The notes beneath the pieces were generated by a model that saw nothing but the letters and a program-made list of their open reading frames with translations, was not told the DNA's origin and searched no databases. From Candolleomyces eurysporus (taxonomy: Eukaryota > Basidiomycota > Agaricomycetes > Agaricales > Psathyrellaceae): 64,000 nucleotides of DNA. The stretch covers positions 124,001 to 188,000 of the forward strand of contig JANBPK010000921.1 of the NCBI GenBank assembly GCA_027579435.1, read 5' to 3'. The number at the start of each line of letters is the position of its first letter. Position 1 is the stretch's first letter. A program made the position numbers and the translations under genes. Positions 12,042 to 24,355 of the stretch are shown here, one piece after another.

Positions 12042-13793
12042 TTACGCGTAAGACACAATGTGCATGTATCCATGGGTATCAAGAAGAGAAACCTGTCCGC
12101 AATTATCATCGAGGGTTAGGCCATAGATATCCGACATCGGTATCTTCTCAGGCAGCTCGAGGGTATGGGTCGTACACTCTTTGCTCTCCGTATTGAACCT
12201 GACGAGGCTCAGGATCGGAGAGTGCTCCCCGCCGACATTTAAAATCATCGCTGCCATCCTCCCCGATGGCGGTATGAGCATTAAGACCCACGCGCCGCCT
12301 ACAGTCGCAGTATCCTGCACGATCCCCCGAACATACGCACTGCTATGGGGTATGAGTGTCGGCTTGTCGGGAGTCGCTGAACCTTCAAGTTCAGACGACC
12401 CCTCGTCGCTTGAAAGGCTACCATTCTTCTTCGCCTCATCCTTACTGCTCGTCCAAAATCGTACCTCCATGCGACTTCGCATAGACTCTCTAGTCGGTCC
12501 ATCTTCCACTTCCACTTCCGCCTCATCCTCCTCAAGTTGCAATACATGCCGATGGATGCTGACTGCCGGTACACCATAGTGAGGATCGGCAGAGAGTGCG
12601 CCTTCTGTGTAGCTTTCAACAATTCCGGGTTGTGATCCCCAGTGAGTGCGAACACAGTATTGCTGGTCTGCATCCTTAAGCTGCTGGATCTTGGGGTGCT
12701 CGAGTTTGTCATTCGTAGGCAAGAGCGACCTCGGGCAGCGGTAAAGACGAGAATCGCGCGGACATTCGACGAGGAAAAACAGGTCGTCGTCGTAGATCGA
12801 GGTCCCAGATCGTACATTTTCGTCTCCCTATTGTCAACGGCAAGTGGCTTTGTCAGAAGACGCCCTCAATAAGACCATATAAACCTAAAGATACTGACCG
12901 GAGGGGCGATGTCTGTCTCAATCATGGTTTGCACTTCAGAGGCAATGTTATACGCCAGGATCCCCAACCGGTCTTCTTCGTGGTTTTGAGCCGGGTTCAC
13001 CATCACACCGACCAACTCCCTAGTCATGAATATAGCCCAGTACCTGGAGCCCTCGTCCAACAAGCGTCGAAAGGTGTACGACAGCTTCACCTCATCCTTC
13101 CCTTCTCCAAGTCCATATTCCAGGCACGCGATAGCAATCGACCTAGCACTGACGTCAGTTAACCAACCGCTGAATCCGGGAGGTGGGGGCAGACTGCGCC
13201 GACGTACGAATGATCCCAGCCCGAGAGCAAAAGTCCCATCGAGTACTTGCCTGGATCGTCCTGACCAGGCGATACATCCAAGATCCAGGACGAAGCGCCC
13301 AAGGGCCCAGCGACCAGCTTTCCTTCCTTCGCATCGACGCAAAACAAACTGGCTTCCCTCCTCGAATGCATTAAATACAACTCCGTCCCGGGAACTTGGA
13401 AGATCGCATCGAGGTGCCGCACGCTCAGCTCGATCGAACGCAGAGGTCCCACCATACTGGGCCGAGGTGAACTCCAGTTGCGTTCCAGTCGTAGAGTACG
13501 TCGTCCAATCTCTTGCAGCTCCTCAAGAGAGCATTTGGACAAGTCTTGGTGGAAGGGGCATGCTATGGGTCTCAGCCGTTTTGTGGATTTGAGGGCAGAT
13601 ATCCAAAAAATGCGGTCCTCGAACCAGCGCGAGAAGAGTTTGCAAGTCTGGTGAAAGGGCTTTCAGTTCACGTTTCTCATTTTCTTCGTAAGCGGACACG
13701 TACGAGGGCAAATGATACCCATGTTTCAATTGCGCAGTATTGAAGAGGCGCGAGCAGAAGTTCCTCTGGTAACTCACCAGCTCGAGCAACCAT
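12042..13793 (-). CDS. F-box protein with propeller-like C-terminal region
   Basis: Probable substrate adaptor of an SCF ubiquitin ligase. Exon 1 encodes ELPEELLLAPLQYCAIETW. It joins, across an intron with donor gtacgt and acceptor caccag, to TCKLFSRWFEDRIFWISAL, giving a normal F-box helix pattern. The next segment, LRPIACPFHQDLSKCSLEEL, then LRLERNW, is common in mushroom F-box proteins. After it come weak beta-strand repeats such as FQVPGTELYLM, and the protein ends DIYGLTLDDNCGQVSLLDTHGYMHIVSYA, similar to the last blade of degenerate WD-like propellers. An acidic low-complexity loop (LEEDEAEVEVEDG) lies in the middle. The substrate is unknown. The frame carrying the F-box differs from a longer overlapping open frame that reads through the first intron. 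Confidence 0.75.
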
Positions 13794-14105
13794 TTCAGAG
13801 GTGATGGTCAACAGCACTGATGACAATTTCTGAATTCGAATTCCAACATCACTAGTATTTACTGCCTTTCAACACTCAAGTTGTCACACCACAAGATTCA
13901 TAACCATGCGATGCAATTAGACGTTACAAATGCGACGTAGTACTAGCAAACATTATAATAACACTGAGATGGGGTGCGTGAAGACGAATAGCAGTATGTA
14001 GGATATGCAATGACCCAAGGATGGGTAAACGAGATAGCGATGCCGGAAAGTCTAGTAGGAGATACAAACGTGATCAAACGAGTGGACGAAGAGTCATGAA
14101 AGCAT
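13794..14105. other. Intergenic region
   Basis: Separates the F-box gene promoter from the end of the Hsp70 gene on the same strand. No further gene, RNA or repeat seen. Confidence 0.5.
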
Positions 14106-16435
14106 TTAATCCCTCTTCTCTTCCTTGTTCTCAGAGGGTTGCTCTGATGATTGGCTTTCCGAGGCACGCTTCTCGTAAACCTTTTGGAACAGGCCGAGTG
14201 AAGCCTGCTGAGTCTCGTTGATCTTTTCCCGGATAGAGTCGGCAGTGATCGAGCTGTCGCCAGCCTGGCCCTTGGTTGCCAATTCCCTGAGCTCAGCGAC
14301 AAGCTTCTCAACCTTGGTCTTCTCAGCACCATCAAGCTGATCCTTGAACTCGTTCATGGCTGTTGTCATTGTATGTCAGTGGATTGGATCATCAAGATTC
14401 ATGTGATGAGACTTACCCTTCTGTGTATCGTGAGCAACAGAGTCGGCCTTGTTACCCTCCTCGATCAGGGCACGTCGCTCCTTGTCGGTCTCGGCGTACT
14501 GCTCAGCATCAGAAACCATGCGCTCGATGTCCTTGTCGCTGAGACCAGACGACGAGGCAATGGTCATCGACTGATCCTTGTTGGTGGCCTTGTCCTTGGC
14601 AGAGACGTTGACGATACCATCAGCATCGATGTCGAAGGTGATCTCGATCTGAGGGACACCCTTGGGGGCGGGAGGAATGCCGACGAGGTTGAAGTTGCCC
14701 AACAACTTGTTGTCTCGGACGAGCTCACGCTCTCCCTGGTAGATCTTGACCTCAATGGCGGTCTGACCATCAGCGGCAGTGGAGAAGACCTGGGACTTCT
14801 TGGTGGGGATGGTAGTGTTGCGGTTGATGAGCTTGGTCATGATACCACCGAGGGTCTCGATACCCAGGGAAAGAGGGGTGACATCGAGGAGGAGAATGTC
14901 GGTGACGTTGCCAGCCAAGACGCCACCCTGGATGGAGGCACCAATGGCTACAGCCTCATCGGGGTTGACACCCTTGCTAGGGTCGCGACCGAAGATAGAC
15001 TTGACAGTCTCGACAACCTTGGGCATACGACTCATACCACCGACAAGGATGACCTCGTTCACTTCGCTAGCCTTGATTCCAGCATCAGCGAGAGCTTTCT
15101 TACAAGGGTCGAAGGTGCGCTGAACCAAAGGCTGAACGAGGGCTTCGAACTGCGATCGGTTGAGCTTGATGTTAATGTGCTTGGGTCCGGAGGCATCAGC
15201 GGTAATGAAAGGCAAGTTGATTTCGGTCTGCTGAGTGGACGACAGCTCGATCTTGGCCTTTTCAGCGGCTTCACGCACACGTTGGATCGCCATTCGGTCG
15301 TTCTTGAGGTCAATGTTGGATTCCTTCTTGAACTCGTTCAAGATGTGCTCCACAAGGACGACATCAAAGTCTTCACCACCAAGGTGGGTGTCACCATTGG
15401 TAGACTTGACCTCGAACACACCCTTCTGCATCTCCAAAATGGAAATATCGAAAGTGCCTCCTCCCAAATCATAGACGGCGATGACGGAGTTGTCGGCACG
15501 ATCGAGACCGTAGGCGAGCGCGGCAGCGGTGGGCTCGTTGATGACACGCAAGACGTCGAGTCCGGCAATTTGACCGGCATCCTTCGTTGCTTGTCGCTGA
15601 GCGTCGTTGAAGTAGGCCGGGACGGTGACCACAGCATGACTTTGTTCCAGGTCAGAAGGAGAGTTGGCGCTCGAACACACAGGCACTCACTTCACTTTCT
15701 TGTTGAGGTACTGCTCAGCAGTCTCCTTCATTTTGACCAGCACCATCGACGAGAGTTCCTCGGGGGTCTGTGACATCATGACGTAAGTTACCGCGGGTCG
15801 GAGCGGCGATGGAGAAAAAAAACTTACGAATTGTTGAGCCTTGCCTGCGTTCTCGACCTCAACAGCGGGGTGGCCGTCAGACTTCTTGACAATTTTGAAT
15901 GGCCTGCAAAAAACATGAGTCATAAGCGGACGCCGTGAGGAACCGGAAGCGGACGCACCAGTGCTTAGCATCATCCTGAACCTCCTTGTCGGTGAACTGG
16001 CGACCGATGAGACGCTTGAAAGCGAAGACTGTGTTGGCAGAGTTGACAACAGCCTGTCGCTTTGCCGGCAGACCGACCAACCGCTCGCCGTGCTTGGTGA
16101 AGGCGACGACCGACGGTGTTGTTCTGGCACCCTCAGCGTTCTCAATGACTCGCGAAGTTTGTCCCTCCATGATAGCCACGCAGGAATTGGTTGTACCCAA
16201 GTCGATACCGACCACAGGGCCTAGACATGGACACGAATGAGAAGAAGAAATATGCAATTGAAAAAGTGCCAACTCACCGTTCACTTTTGAGTTCATATTC
16301 CTGGCGATCATGGTACGTGGCAGGGCCTGTGGAATAATGAGCACGGTGCTGGCGGTCGTCGTCGGCGACACTCACAGCATAGCGGCCTGTCCGCGACACA
16401 GCAGAGCGCAGGGAACTTCGAGTAGCAGAGAACAT
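14106..16435 (-). CDS. SSC1: Mitochondrial Hsp70 chaperone
   Basis: Matrix Hsp70 that powers protein import and folding, and works with mitochondrial J-proteins and GrpE. After a Ser/Arg-rich presequence the three Hsp70 signatures are intact: [15 protein letters not shown], then [14 protein letters not shown], then [17 protein letters not shown]. The bacterial/mitochondrial-type substrate domain follows ([20 protein letters not shown]). The ending lacks the EEVD of cytosolic Hsp70 and finishes with a Gln/Ser/Glu-rich tail ([12 protein letters not shown]), as expected for the organelle form. Length is about 670 residues. Introns cluster at the 5' end (between about 15690 and 16380), with one at the 3' end after HDTQK. 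The long central exon of about 1.3 kb is highly codon-biased, which also produces a long open frame on the opposite strand. A heat-shock element lies about 90 bases upstream of the start codon. Confidence 0.97.
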
Positions 16436-16526
16436 GGTGTTTTGGGAGGAAGAGGATAGAGAAGAGAGATGTAGAATGCCGAAAATTTAAGCAAAGCCTA
16501 CGTAGCCGCTGTCTCGCTTGCGCACG

Positions 16527-16548
16527 GAAAGTTCCGAACCTTCGAGAA
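16527..16548. promoter_or_regulatory. Heat-shock element upstream of mitochondrial Hsp70
   Basis: Five alternating HSF units are visible: GAA at 16527, TTC at 16532, GAA at 16536, TTC at 16541 and GAA at 16546. The last three have the canonical two-base spacing. The first pair is also canonical, and the two groups are joined with one base fewer. The element sits 92 bases upstream of the Hsp70 start codon, within the 277-base divergent promoter shared with the phosphotransferase gene. Binding by HSF is inferred from the consensus. Confidence 0.8.
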
Positions 16549-16712
16549 CCCGATCATGTGATCGTGCTCGCTGGGGGCTTCTCATTGGTTCCTGACCCTG
16601 TGGGGTTGCGAGTCCGACTCCGGCGTTCACGTTGCCGAATCCGGGTCCGGGTCGTCAACCCGAGCCTCTTTAATCTCAATCATGGCCTCGTCCACTCTCC
16701 TTCATCTTCATC

Positions 16713-18229
16713 ATGTCTGCTCAGCCTCCACAGAAGAAGATTGGCGGCGAATATGGCGAAATCAGGGCCAACATCGACATAGACAGCCTCAACGCCTATC
16801 TCAAGGCCCATACCCCAGGTATTGCAACCCCTGTCGATGTCAAGCAGTTCAAAGTGAGTCGGGCGAGTGACTACTTCAAACCCCAGACTAACCCTCGGTC
16901 TCCAGTTTGGACAGGTATTCGATGCAGCCCTTCTCGCAAATACTGCAGAATGCTGAACAGATCTTTACCAGTCGAACCCGACCTACTTCTTGACTGATAT
17001 CAAGTACGCGCGCTATCCTGGCCGCTTCGAATGTACATCCTGACCGCCTTTTTGCAGCAAGAAGCGCTTCGTCCTTCGAAAAAAGCCTGCCGGACAGCTC
17101 CTGTCCTCCACCGCTCACCAGGTAGAGCGCGAATACAAAGTCTTGGCGGCCTTGCACAGGCACAACACCAACCCAGGTACTCCCGCCGAAAAGAAAGTGC
17201 CAGTCCCTGAGCCTATCATCCTATGCGAGGACGGTTCCGTTATTGGCACTCCTTTCTACATCATGGAGTTCTTGGACGGCCGTATCTTCACCGACGTTAG
17301 GATGCTCGAGGTTCCTCCTCGGGACAGACAAGAATGGTGCGAACTCACCCTCCTAACAACATTTCACCATGCCCAATCTCTTTGCCAGCTTCCTGTCTGC
17401 CATCCGTGCACTGGCAGCTCTGGGCTCCGTCGACCCCCACTCGGTCGGACTTGGCAACTTTGGTCCCTCTTCAGACTACTTCCCCCGCCAGATCAAGTCC
17501 CTCTCCAGAGTCTCTGCAGCCCAAGCGGAAGCTGTCGACATCGAAACCGGAAAGAAGACCGGGGACATCCCCTCTTTCAACGAATTAGTCGCGTGGTACC
17601 GCAAGAACCTCCCAGACGAGAAAAAACTCGGGCTCAGAATCGTACATGGCGACTACAAGCTCGACAACCTCATCTTCCACCCAACAGAGAACCGCGTCAT
17701 TGGTATACTCGACTGGGAACTTTGCACGTTGGGTAGCCCCGTATGTCTGAATATCAGATTCCACCGCCCTTTCCCCTTCATTCACCATGAAATATTTGCA
17801 GCTCGCAGACCTTGGAAACTTCACCCAACCGTGGGCCATCGACCTGAAGCACATTCCCAAAGACGCGAATCTCGCTCTTCGGGGCTTCAAGAACACCACA
17901 GTCGACGTTCCTATCTCTCTTGAAGACCTCGAGAGGGAGTACTGCCGACTCACAAACCAACCCTATCCCATCACCGAGATGATCTTTGTTCGCAGCTGGA
18001 TGCTCTTCCGCGTGAGTACTCACCCATCCCGTCTTTTCTACCTGGTCATTAACCATAATTCCTCTAGCTGGCCGTTATTTCGCAAGGAATCGCTGCCCGT
18101 TACGCTAGACGACAAGCTAGCTCCGAGATAGCTCACATCCACGTGAACGTATTTCCCCTGGTCGGAAGACTCGCCAAATACGTCCTCGAGGACGAAGGAA
18201 TCACGATCGAGCCAAAAGCAAAGCTATAG
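16713..18229 (+). CDS. Aminoglycoside-phosphotransferase-fold kinase, ACAD10/11 N-terminal type
   Basis: Single-domain protein of about 375 residues with the protein-kinase-like APH fold. The N-lobe reads [14 protein letters not shown] with the ATP-binding Lys, then [11 protein letters not shown]. The hinge is [15 protein letters not shown]. The catalytic loop is [11 protein letters not shown] and the Mg-binding motif is [11 protein letters not shown]. This set ([16 protein letters not shown]) is typical of the kinase half of ACAD10/ACAD11, which phosphorylates 4-hydroxyacyl groups in animals. Here no acyl-CoA dehydrogenase domain follows, so the fungal protein stands alone. Six or so short introns are present. 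The 5' neighbour is mitochondrial Hsp70 on the opposite strand, and the shared promoter contains a heat-shock element. Whether this gene is also heat-induced is not shown. An out-of-frame ATG at 16682 lies upstream. Confidence 0.85.
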
Positions 18230-18350
18230 ATCCTGTCTATATGTATTATACAATGTGGTATCTACTACAATAATTACGACACGGTATCAGAAACTACATG
18301 AAAATAAACTAAATCTCTAAAAGTAGATGAATGCGTTCAACGCGGATACA

Positions 18351-21300
18351 TCATGCCTTTGGACTATCGGCTTGTTCCTCCTGTTGGGAATGCTGCCTAT
18401 GCTGGTGGAAGTGATCTGCGCCAAACATCCTGGATAACCTGTTACGAATCCTCCTCGTCGGAGATTTAGGTTCGTCTCTCGGAGGTGCCAGAGTCTTCTC
18501 AATCCTCGACTGTCCCGGCGTAACGGTAAAGAAATTAACGACGATCGACCACAGGTTGTTGCCACTAAGGGTACGAGGAGTACCCAAAATCGCAAGATCC
18601 GCGACCTCCGCCAGCTTCCTCGCCTCTTCGGTATCTCGCCTAGAGACTATACTCGTCGGTGGAGGATTCTCGTGCTCATCAAGAGCCCAAGCCCAGCTCC
18701 ACCCAGGTGATGAGAGCAAGTACTCCTTGAACCCCTGTTCGCCCGCCGCATTCCCATTCCTGTAATTCGGATCCTGATCCTTCGTTATGATCGTCTTGCG
18801 TAAATGAGTAAGTTGTCGGACGGTATCCCGCTTTGCCTGCTCGATATTCTTCCTTCGATGCTTGTCCACCAATTTATACGTGTGCGCAAACTTTTTGTCA
18901 AACTGCTGCTGAACGTTGATGCATCGTCGCATGGTGAGCTCGGACATGGACCCAATGACGTCTTTCGGGACTTTCATCGCATCCAATTCATCCTCTGGTT
19001 CCAGTGGTCTGATTAACCCGTCCGTGCTGACACGTTCCCTGATCATTCCGCACTCCCACTGTTTCGAATCCTGCCAAGAAACTAAGAACGACCTAACCAA
19101 CTGAGAGCGATAACATAACAACTCACCTTGATGTGGCTGTAGGTGAGCTTTTCACCCGCAGAACGCTCCCCGGGTGTGAAAAGGTGAGGTGTCGCAAAGT
19201 CGAACCTGGGTCCAGCGACATCGCTTTCCAAAGTGGTGTCCGATCCTAATGTTGAAGAAGGAACAGTGGTACCATCCTGGCTTTGACTCGTTTCAGGCTG
19301 AAGAGTGCGTCTCCCATCCCGTGCTGCGGCGTCTTCGTTCCGAGCATCCGCACTCGAGGGTACAGCGCTGAGACTGCTATGTCGAAGAATACCGACACGA
19401 GAAAACCTGGCAGATATCCGCCGACCTAGAGAGCTCTTCCGTGAATCTGGAACTGGATTTAGAGAGGCATGTCTCGATACACTAGCCGATTGGGAAGGAC
19501 TCTCGACGATCTCAGTTGATCCTTTCCGACTGTTTTCTCCAGGAGTAGAGACGAAAGATGCATGAGCTGTGAGCGGGGGAGTGACCGGTATATTCGTGAC
19601 GAACTTGCAGAACGTAGCCATGGCTCGGAAGCAGAATTTAGCTGGAGTCGTGAACGAGAATAAAATAGGGAGAACATGGGGACTGTCTGGAGTGGAGAAT
19701 GTCATTAGTCAGTACTGTTTCAGTAGCGGAACCGTTAGGCCCACTAACCGTCGTAGACTTGAAGATGTACAGAAGTTGGCTTCATATTTTCAGGCTTGAT
19801 GTTCGCCAAAGGAGGGTAAAGCGCTTTGGAGCGCTCAGGTATTGGGAACTTCGACGGATTGGCAGCCATGTGAGATCTGCGGGGAAGTTGAGAATGCAAA
19901 GTTTAGAGAGCAGGTACAAGCACTAACGCATAAATGTCTTCGTCACGAAGAACTTCTTTGTCACCGACAATGAAGAGCAATGGCGGCAAATCTCCAAGGT
20001 AAGACAAAGCCGAACTTATGAGTGGATGCACAATGAGCGAGTTCTCCGTATAAAAATGGACTTGTCGATGAATTTCCAGTGTTTCGTTGGCTTTGGTAGT
20101 CAGACATATCTTTTGGTTGCTTAGGCTGTGTTTGGAACTGACGGACGGCACAGAAGTGGTGGAACCAACTTCAATAGGCATCTCGGGATGTAAGCTGGAA
20201 ACGCCGATTGCCTGGTCTCCTATAATGGTTTCGGTAGCCTCATATTGTGAAGAACCATCCAATTTAAATGCCTGTCGAATGCGATGGCGCAATGAGGCAT
20301 GCACACGAGTCGAGACCTCTTCTGAAGGAGGTGGCCACAAAGTGCTAGGCTTGTGAAACGAAAGGCCGCAGTCGGGAATGACATCCTGGGAGACAGGTAC
20401 CGTCAGTATGGGGGGGATATGGGGATGTATCTTCCTTACCGTAGCAGTGTTGGTGTGTATGCTCGGAAAAGAGTGTGTCAGATCGCACCAAGGGGATATA
20501 AGGATGCCTCCAGCAGGAGCGGGAAGTTTTGCGTCACGAATGACTTGGAGCAGGGAAAGTGACAGTCCTCCACCCGCAGAGTCTCCAGCGATAACGATGT
20601 GTGCTGGATCTACTGGAGTGTGAGGTGCCCCAGGCGGAGGACGGATGAGGTATAGATCTAAAACACTTGTTAAAATGAAACCGTGTTGTTCTGATGCGCA
20701 CTCACAGGCAGCAAGGGCATCTTGTATTGCACATGGGAATGGGTATTGAGGCGCGAGACGATAGTTGATAGCTGAACCAAGGTCAACGGAATGCTGCAAA
20801 GGCAGGCGTTGGGACATACCGAACACTCGTCCATTAATTTTCCGGGCGAGTCGTTGTATTGAATAACTAAAGGCGGACCTGAGTTGTCGACATCAAGGAT
20901 CTGCATCACCTTACGCACCGTTCTTGGTCGACGCTACCAAAATAATATCCTCCTGTAGGTTCAGTTCAGCGCAAATAGAGATAGACTCAGGATTAAGTGG
21001 CCACGAACCGCCATGTAGGAATAAGATGCATCGCATCGCATCCATATCCTCGTTGTAAGTAGCCTCTTCCTCAACAGCTTGAGGCGTCGCCGTTCCATTC
21101 TCCCTGGGTGGAGACTGGGTTTGGTCACACCGCTTATGTCGGCGTTGTGCCTCTTTCCAATCTTTCCTTGCAACAATCCATTGTCCGTCCACCCTGCACT
21201 AACGTCAGGCGAGCCAATCTCCACGGCGGTTGCACTTACCCATTTACCCCTCGCACTTGCCACCATTTAACGCCTCCAATCAACTTTCGACAGAATTCTT

Positions 21301-21991
21301 CGCCACCAAGCACTTCGACAAGGTATTTCGCAGCCTGATCGCAAGAGGTCATGGGAACAAGCGTTCTAACCACCTTCACCCATGGTGGAGAAGGAGTTCG
21401 CGTGTTGGAGAAGGCTGAGTAAAGTTCCACCGATTAGCGAGATGCAACTTAGAAGTGAGCGCAAGCGATGCCATACCCTGAAGATCCTCGACCGTATGCC
21501 TGCAATTCCTAATATTAACGCGACGATCAGAAAGAAAGCAATGTGCCCGTACCAAGACGCCGTATTTAGGAAAGACTAGGGATGGATGAGCAACCGAATT
21601 GAGCTGCAGGGCAAATTGCTCACCTTGACAATGTTGAATGCCTCGTCAAATAGAATCTCATTCTTCCTGAGCTTCACTCCTTCTTCTTCTTGTTCCCCCT
21701 CCGATTTCCGGTAGTGCTTCGCAAGGACGTCCAGGAGCAACGGCCCAACCTTGAATCCGATGTCTCGCGTGAGTGCGTTCGGCATGGCTGCACCACGGGT
21801 CCGCTTGCGGAATGTTGGACGTTGAGGAGAAGAGAGGCAAAGTAGACGTACGCCGGTCCAATGTCTGCGGAGTCCGTTAACGCTGTTGTGGGCGTGTTTG
21901 CATCGTGTAAAACAATCAAGTATTACCTTGTCCCAACCCGGACAGCCATGAAACCCTGCTCAACGGGCGGATCACTGATGCGGCGTGTCAT
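18351..21991 (-). CDS. HSL-family alpha/beta hydrolase with long N- and C-terminal extensions
   Basis: Large serine hydrolase (about 1000 residues by estimate) of the hormone-sensitive lipase type. An N-terminal helical part (RDIGFKVGPLLLDVLAKHYRKS, then VKWWQVRGVNG) precedes the catalytic core. The oxyanion motif HGGGYYFGS is formed by splicing LFLHGG to GYYFGS. Next come INYRLAPQYPFPCAIQDALA, the nucleophile motif GDSAGGGLS, DLPPLLFIVGDKEVLRDED with the candidate Asp, and SHMAANPSKF with the candidate His. The frame continues through EDMKP-like sequence into PHVLPILFSFTTPAKFCFRA and a long Ser-rich, charged tail ending QQEEQADSPKA. The substrate could be steryl or acyl esters. The N-terminal exons (21780-21991) are uncertain because two frames are open there. 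I joined what looks like two genes because the hydrolase frame runs across the intron near 19680-19740. Confidence 0.8.
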
Positions 21992-22852
21992 CGTGGCTGT
22001 GCACCCCGCCCTCTTCAAGTAACCACCACCACCAAACCCAAGATTGTTGGTCTTGTGCGTCCATCTCGAGCAAGAGCTTCGCTATATGATACTATGGGGA
22101 TATAAAGATATTGCCGTACGGCCATCGTTCTATGGGATCTCCGAGTTTGGATCTTGTGCTTCACTAGCAGACCACGTTTGAGTGCGATGGGCACGCAGGA
22201 CACAAGTGGATAGCGAGCTTCCCGTGGGCGTGCTCTGTCTTCTATCAGAGTGTAATTTACGTCCTCGATAAATGGCCTCTACCTATTTCGCTTTCCAGCT
22301 GGTTAAATTCGGTCAGCAGAACTGACTTTTACCGACAAATTACCAAGGTAAGCTATGTGCGGTCTATTAACGCCGGATTAAAAATAACACGCTTTCTGTA
22401 TAGGTTACAATGCACCTTGGTCGTGAGACGAGATGATAAACTCAACTTCAGGTTCTGCGCCTCAGAACTTTGATGAAAAGTCCTTTCAATATGGCCCCCA
22501 GTGCTTCTATAGGAGATTCAAATGACCACGAGCTCGAGCTGCTAAGCTATCTGGAAAAGGGTGCCCGTTCCGGAGCGAAGAAGAGCGAACGTCGCTGGGA
22601 AATCCTGTTCTCCTGTGTGTGGACAGAGCGGATAACAAGTTTTCTCCTTCCCAGTCCTTCTGTTTCGCCGCCGTCCCGGACACACGCCCACATGGAGTAG
22701 GAGGTCATGACCCGCTCTATCATTTAGAATCCTTGAGATTGGAAAAACTTTTCCCTTTTGGATGTCACACGAGAGTCTTTAAAAGGGATGAAGTGAAGCT
22801 CTCGGATTTTTCAGTCCAGGACAGNTTTTTCTTGGCTACTTCTTCCTTCGCA
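21992..22852. other. Intergenic region, 860 bp
   Basis: Divergent promoter space between the hydrolase and the metalloprotease. It contains an N at 22825 beside six T, and a TATA-like stretch near 22100. No supported gene: the small open frame at 22470-22700 shows no motif. Confidence 0.45.
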
Positions 22853-24011
22853 ATGCTCCTTTTCAAGCTCGTTAGCCTCGCTCTTGGTGTGGCATCAGTT
22901 CTTGCTGCGCCCCCAAGCCGCAGGTACGATTCTTGGCTCCACCTTAGCTTCTTCCTCTGATTCTGTGTTTCCCTTTAGGACCTGTGGTACTCACATCTCC
23001 GACGCTGATGTCGTAAAGGCAGAGAAACATTTTGCTGCCCATAAGATCGTTCCTCAGGCTTCTATTGCGGCGACAACGATTTCTGTATATATTTATGCAC
23101 CGATCTCTACCCATTTGTTATTGATGATTGGAATAGGTGTACTGGCATGTCGTCAGCAGAGACGCTACCCTGGGAGGTGGAAACATCCCGTAAGAGTTCC
23201 ATGTTTCTTTATCTTCTTCGAATATTGACACAACGCCGTAGCGACTCTCAAATCACGGCGTCTATCGATGTCATGAATCAAGCCTATGCACCTGCTGGTA
23301 TCTCCTGGGTTCTTGCAGGCACAACACGAACTGTCAATGCTGAGTGGTTCAACCGTGCTGGACCTAACACCACACAGCAAACTGCAATGAAAACCGGCTT
23401 GCGCCAAGGCGGTGCTGGTGCTCTCAACGTCTATACTGTTGGGTTCGTATTTCTCCTCCCACGACTGCGAGAATAAAGCTGTAACGGGACTTTTTACTGC
23501 AGTTTCAATTCTGGCTCTGCTGCCGGTCTCTTGGGATATGCTACATTCCCTTGGGACGTCGCAGCCAAGCCAGCTGACGATGGTGTTGTTATCTTGTTCT
23601 CTTCAGTACCTGGAGGAACTACTGCGCCGTATAACCTTGGTCAGGTGCGCCCTTTTTATAGGAACTTCCTCGAAACCCTCTAATCAAGTCACAGACTTTG
23701 ACCCACGAGGCTGGCCATTGGGTAGGCCTGTACCACACGTTCCAAGGAGGCTGCTCCGGAACTGGTGATGGTGTTGCGGACACACCTGCTGAAGCCAGCC
23801 CAGCATATGGTTGCCCTACTGGAAGGGACACCTGCCCAGCTGCTGGTGTTGATCCTATTCGTAGGTTTCTCGCCCCATTGTCTGCATGAACCAGCTAATG
23901 CAATCTGCAGATAACTACATGGATTATTCTGACGACTACTGCATGACCGAGTTCAGCCCAGGCCAAATCACGCGCCTGCAGACTGCTATTTCTACCTACC
24001 GCAGCCTTTAA
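22853..24011 (+). CDS. Secreted M43 (pappalysin-type) zinc metalloprotease
   Basis: Extracellular endopeptidase of about 280 residues. A signal peptide is clear ([17 protein letters not shown], cleavage before PPSRR). The zinc motif [13 protein letters not shown] fits HExxHxxGxxH of metzincins. It is followed by a Cys-rich loop ([14 protein letters not shown], then CPTGRDTCP) and the Met-turn region [18 protein letters not shown]. Upstream the protein reads [21 protein letters not shown], a segment common to fungal M43 proteases. Six short introns are present; the first falls within the codon that starts TCGTH. These enzymes are commonly secreted for nutrient or host-protein degradation, but the target is unknown. 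Next to it on the same strand is a kinase with no functional link. Confidence 0.92.
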
Positions 24012-24355
24012 TGCGATGACCCTCGAATGACTGGCTAATGTTACTGTACATCACTGGGAACTTTCTGGATGAAATGACTTACATTAGATCTGTATCTCAG
24101 TATAGGGCACAATATGGTGAATGTTAACAGTTGAGAACACTGCGGACTGCTCGAAAACATGCATTCACCAAACGAAAACGGCGTGTACACCTGCGTCTTG
24201 AAGCTCTGATGAATTTTGAGGTACTGACCCAAAGTAGTAGTTGGACACCAGTATGTCTCGACACTTTGATCTAGCCTCATCTGGAGTAGCTTCTTCTGCG
24301 TATAAGTATACAGTCCCACGAAACGTGCAATGCGTTGACTACACACTATTCCTTA
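24012..24355. other. Intergenic region
   Basis: 3' untranslated and promoter sequence between the metalloprotease and the kinase. Nothing else recognised. Confidence 0.5.

Noticed and set aside
14373..15773. 466-codon open frame on the plus strand
   Set aside because: It is exactly antisense to the long mitochondrial Hsp70 exon. Such antisense frames are a known by-product of Hsp70 codon bias and were once misnamed as glutamate dehydrogenase. It has no motif of its own.
18351..19705. Separate hypothetical gene downstream of the hydrolase
   Set aside because: The frame continues from the hydrolase across a good intron (acceptor ctccag) into DDSPHVLPILFSF, so I treat it as the C-terminal part of the same protein.
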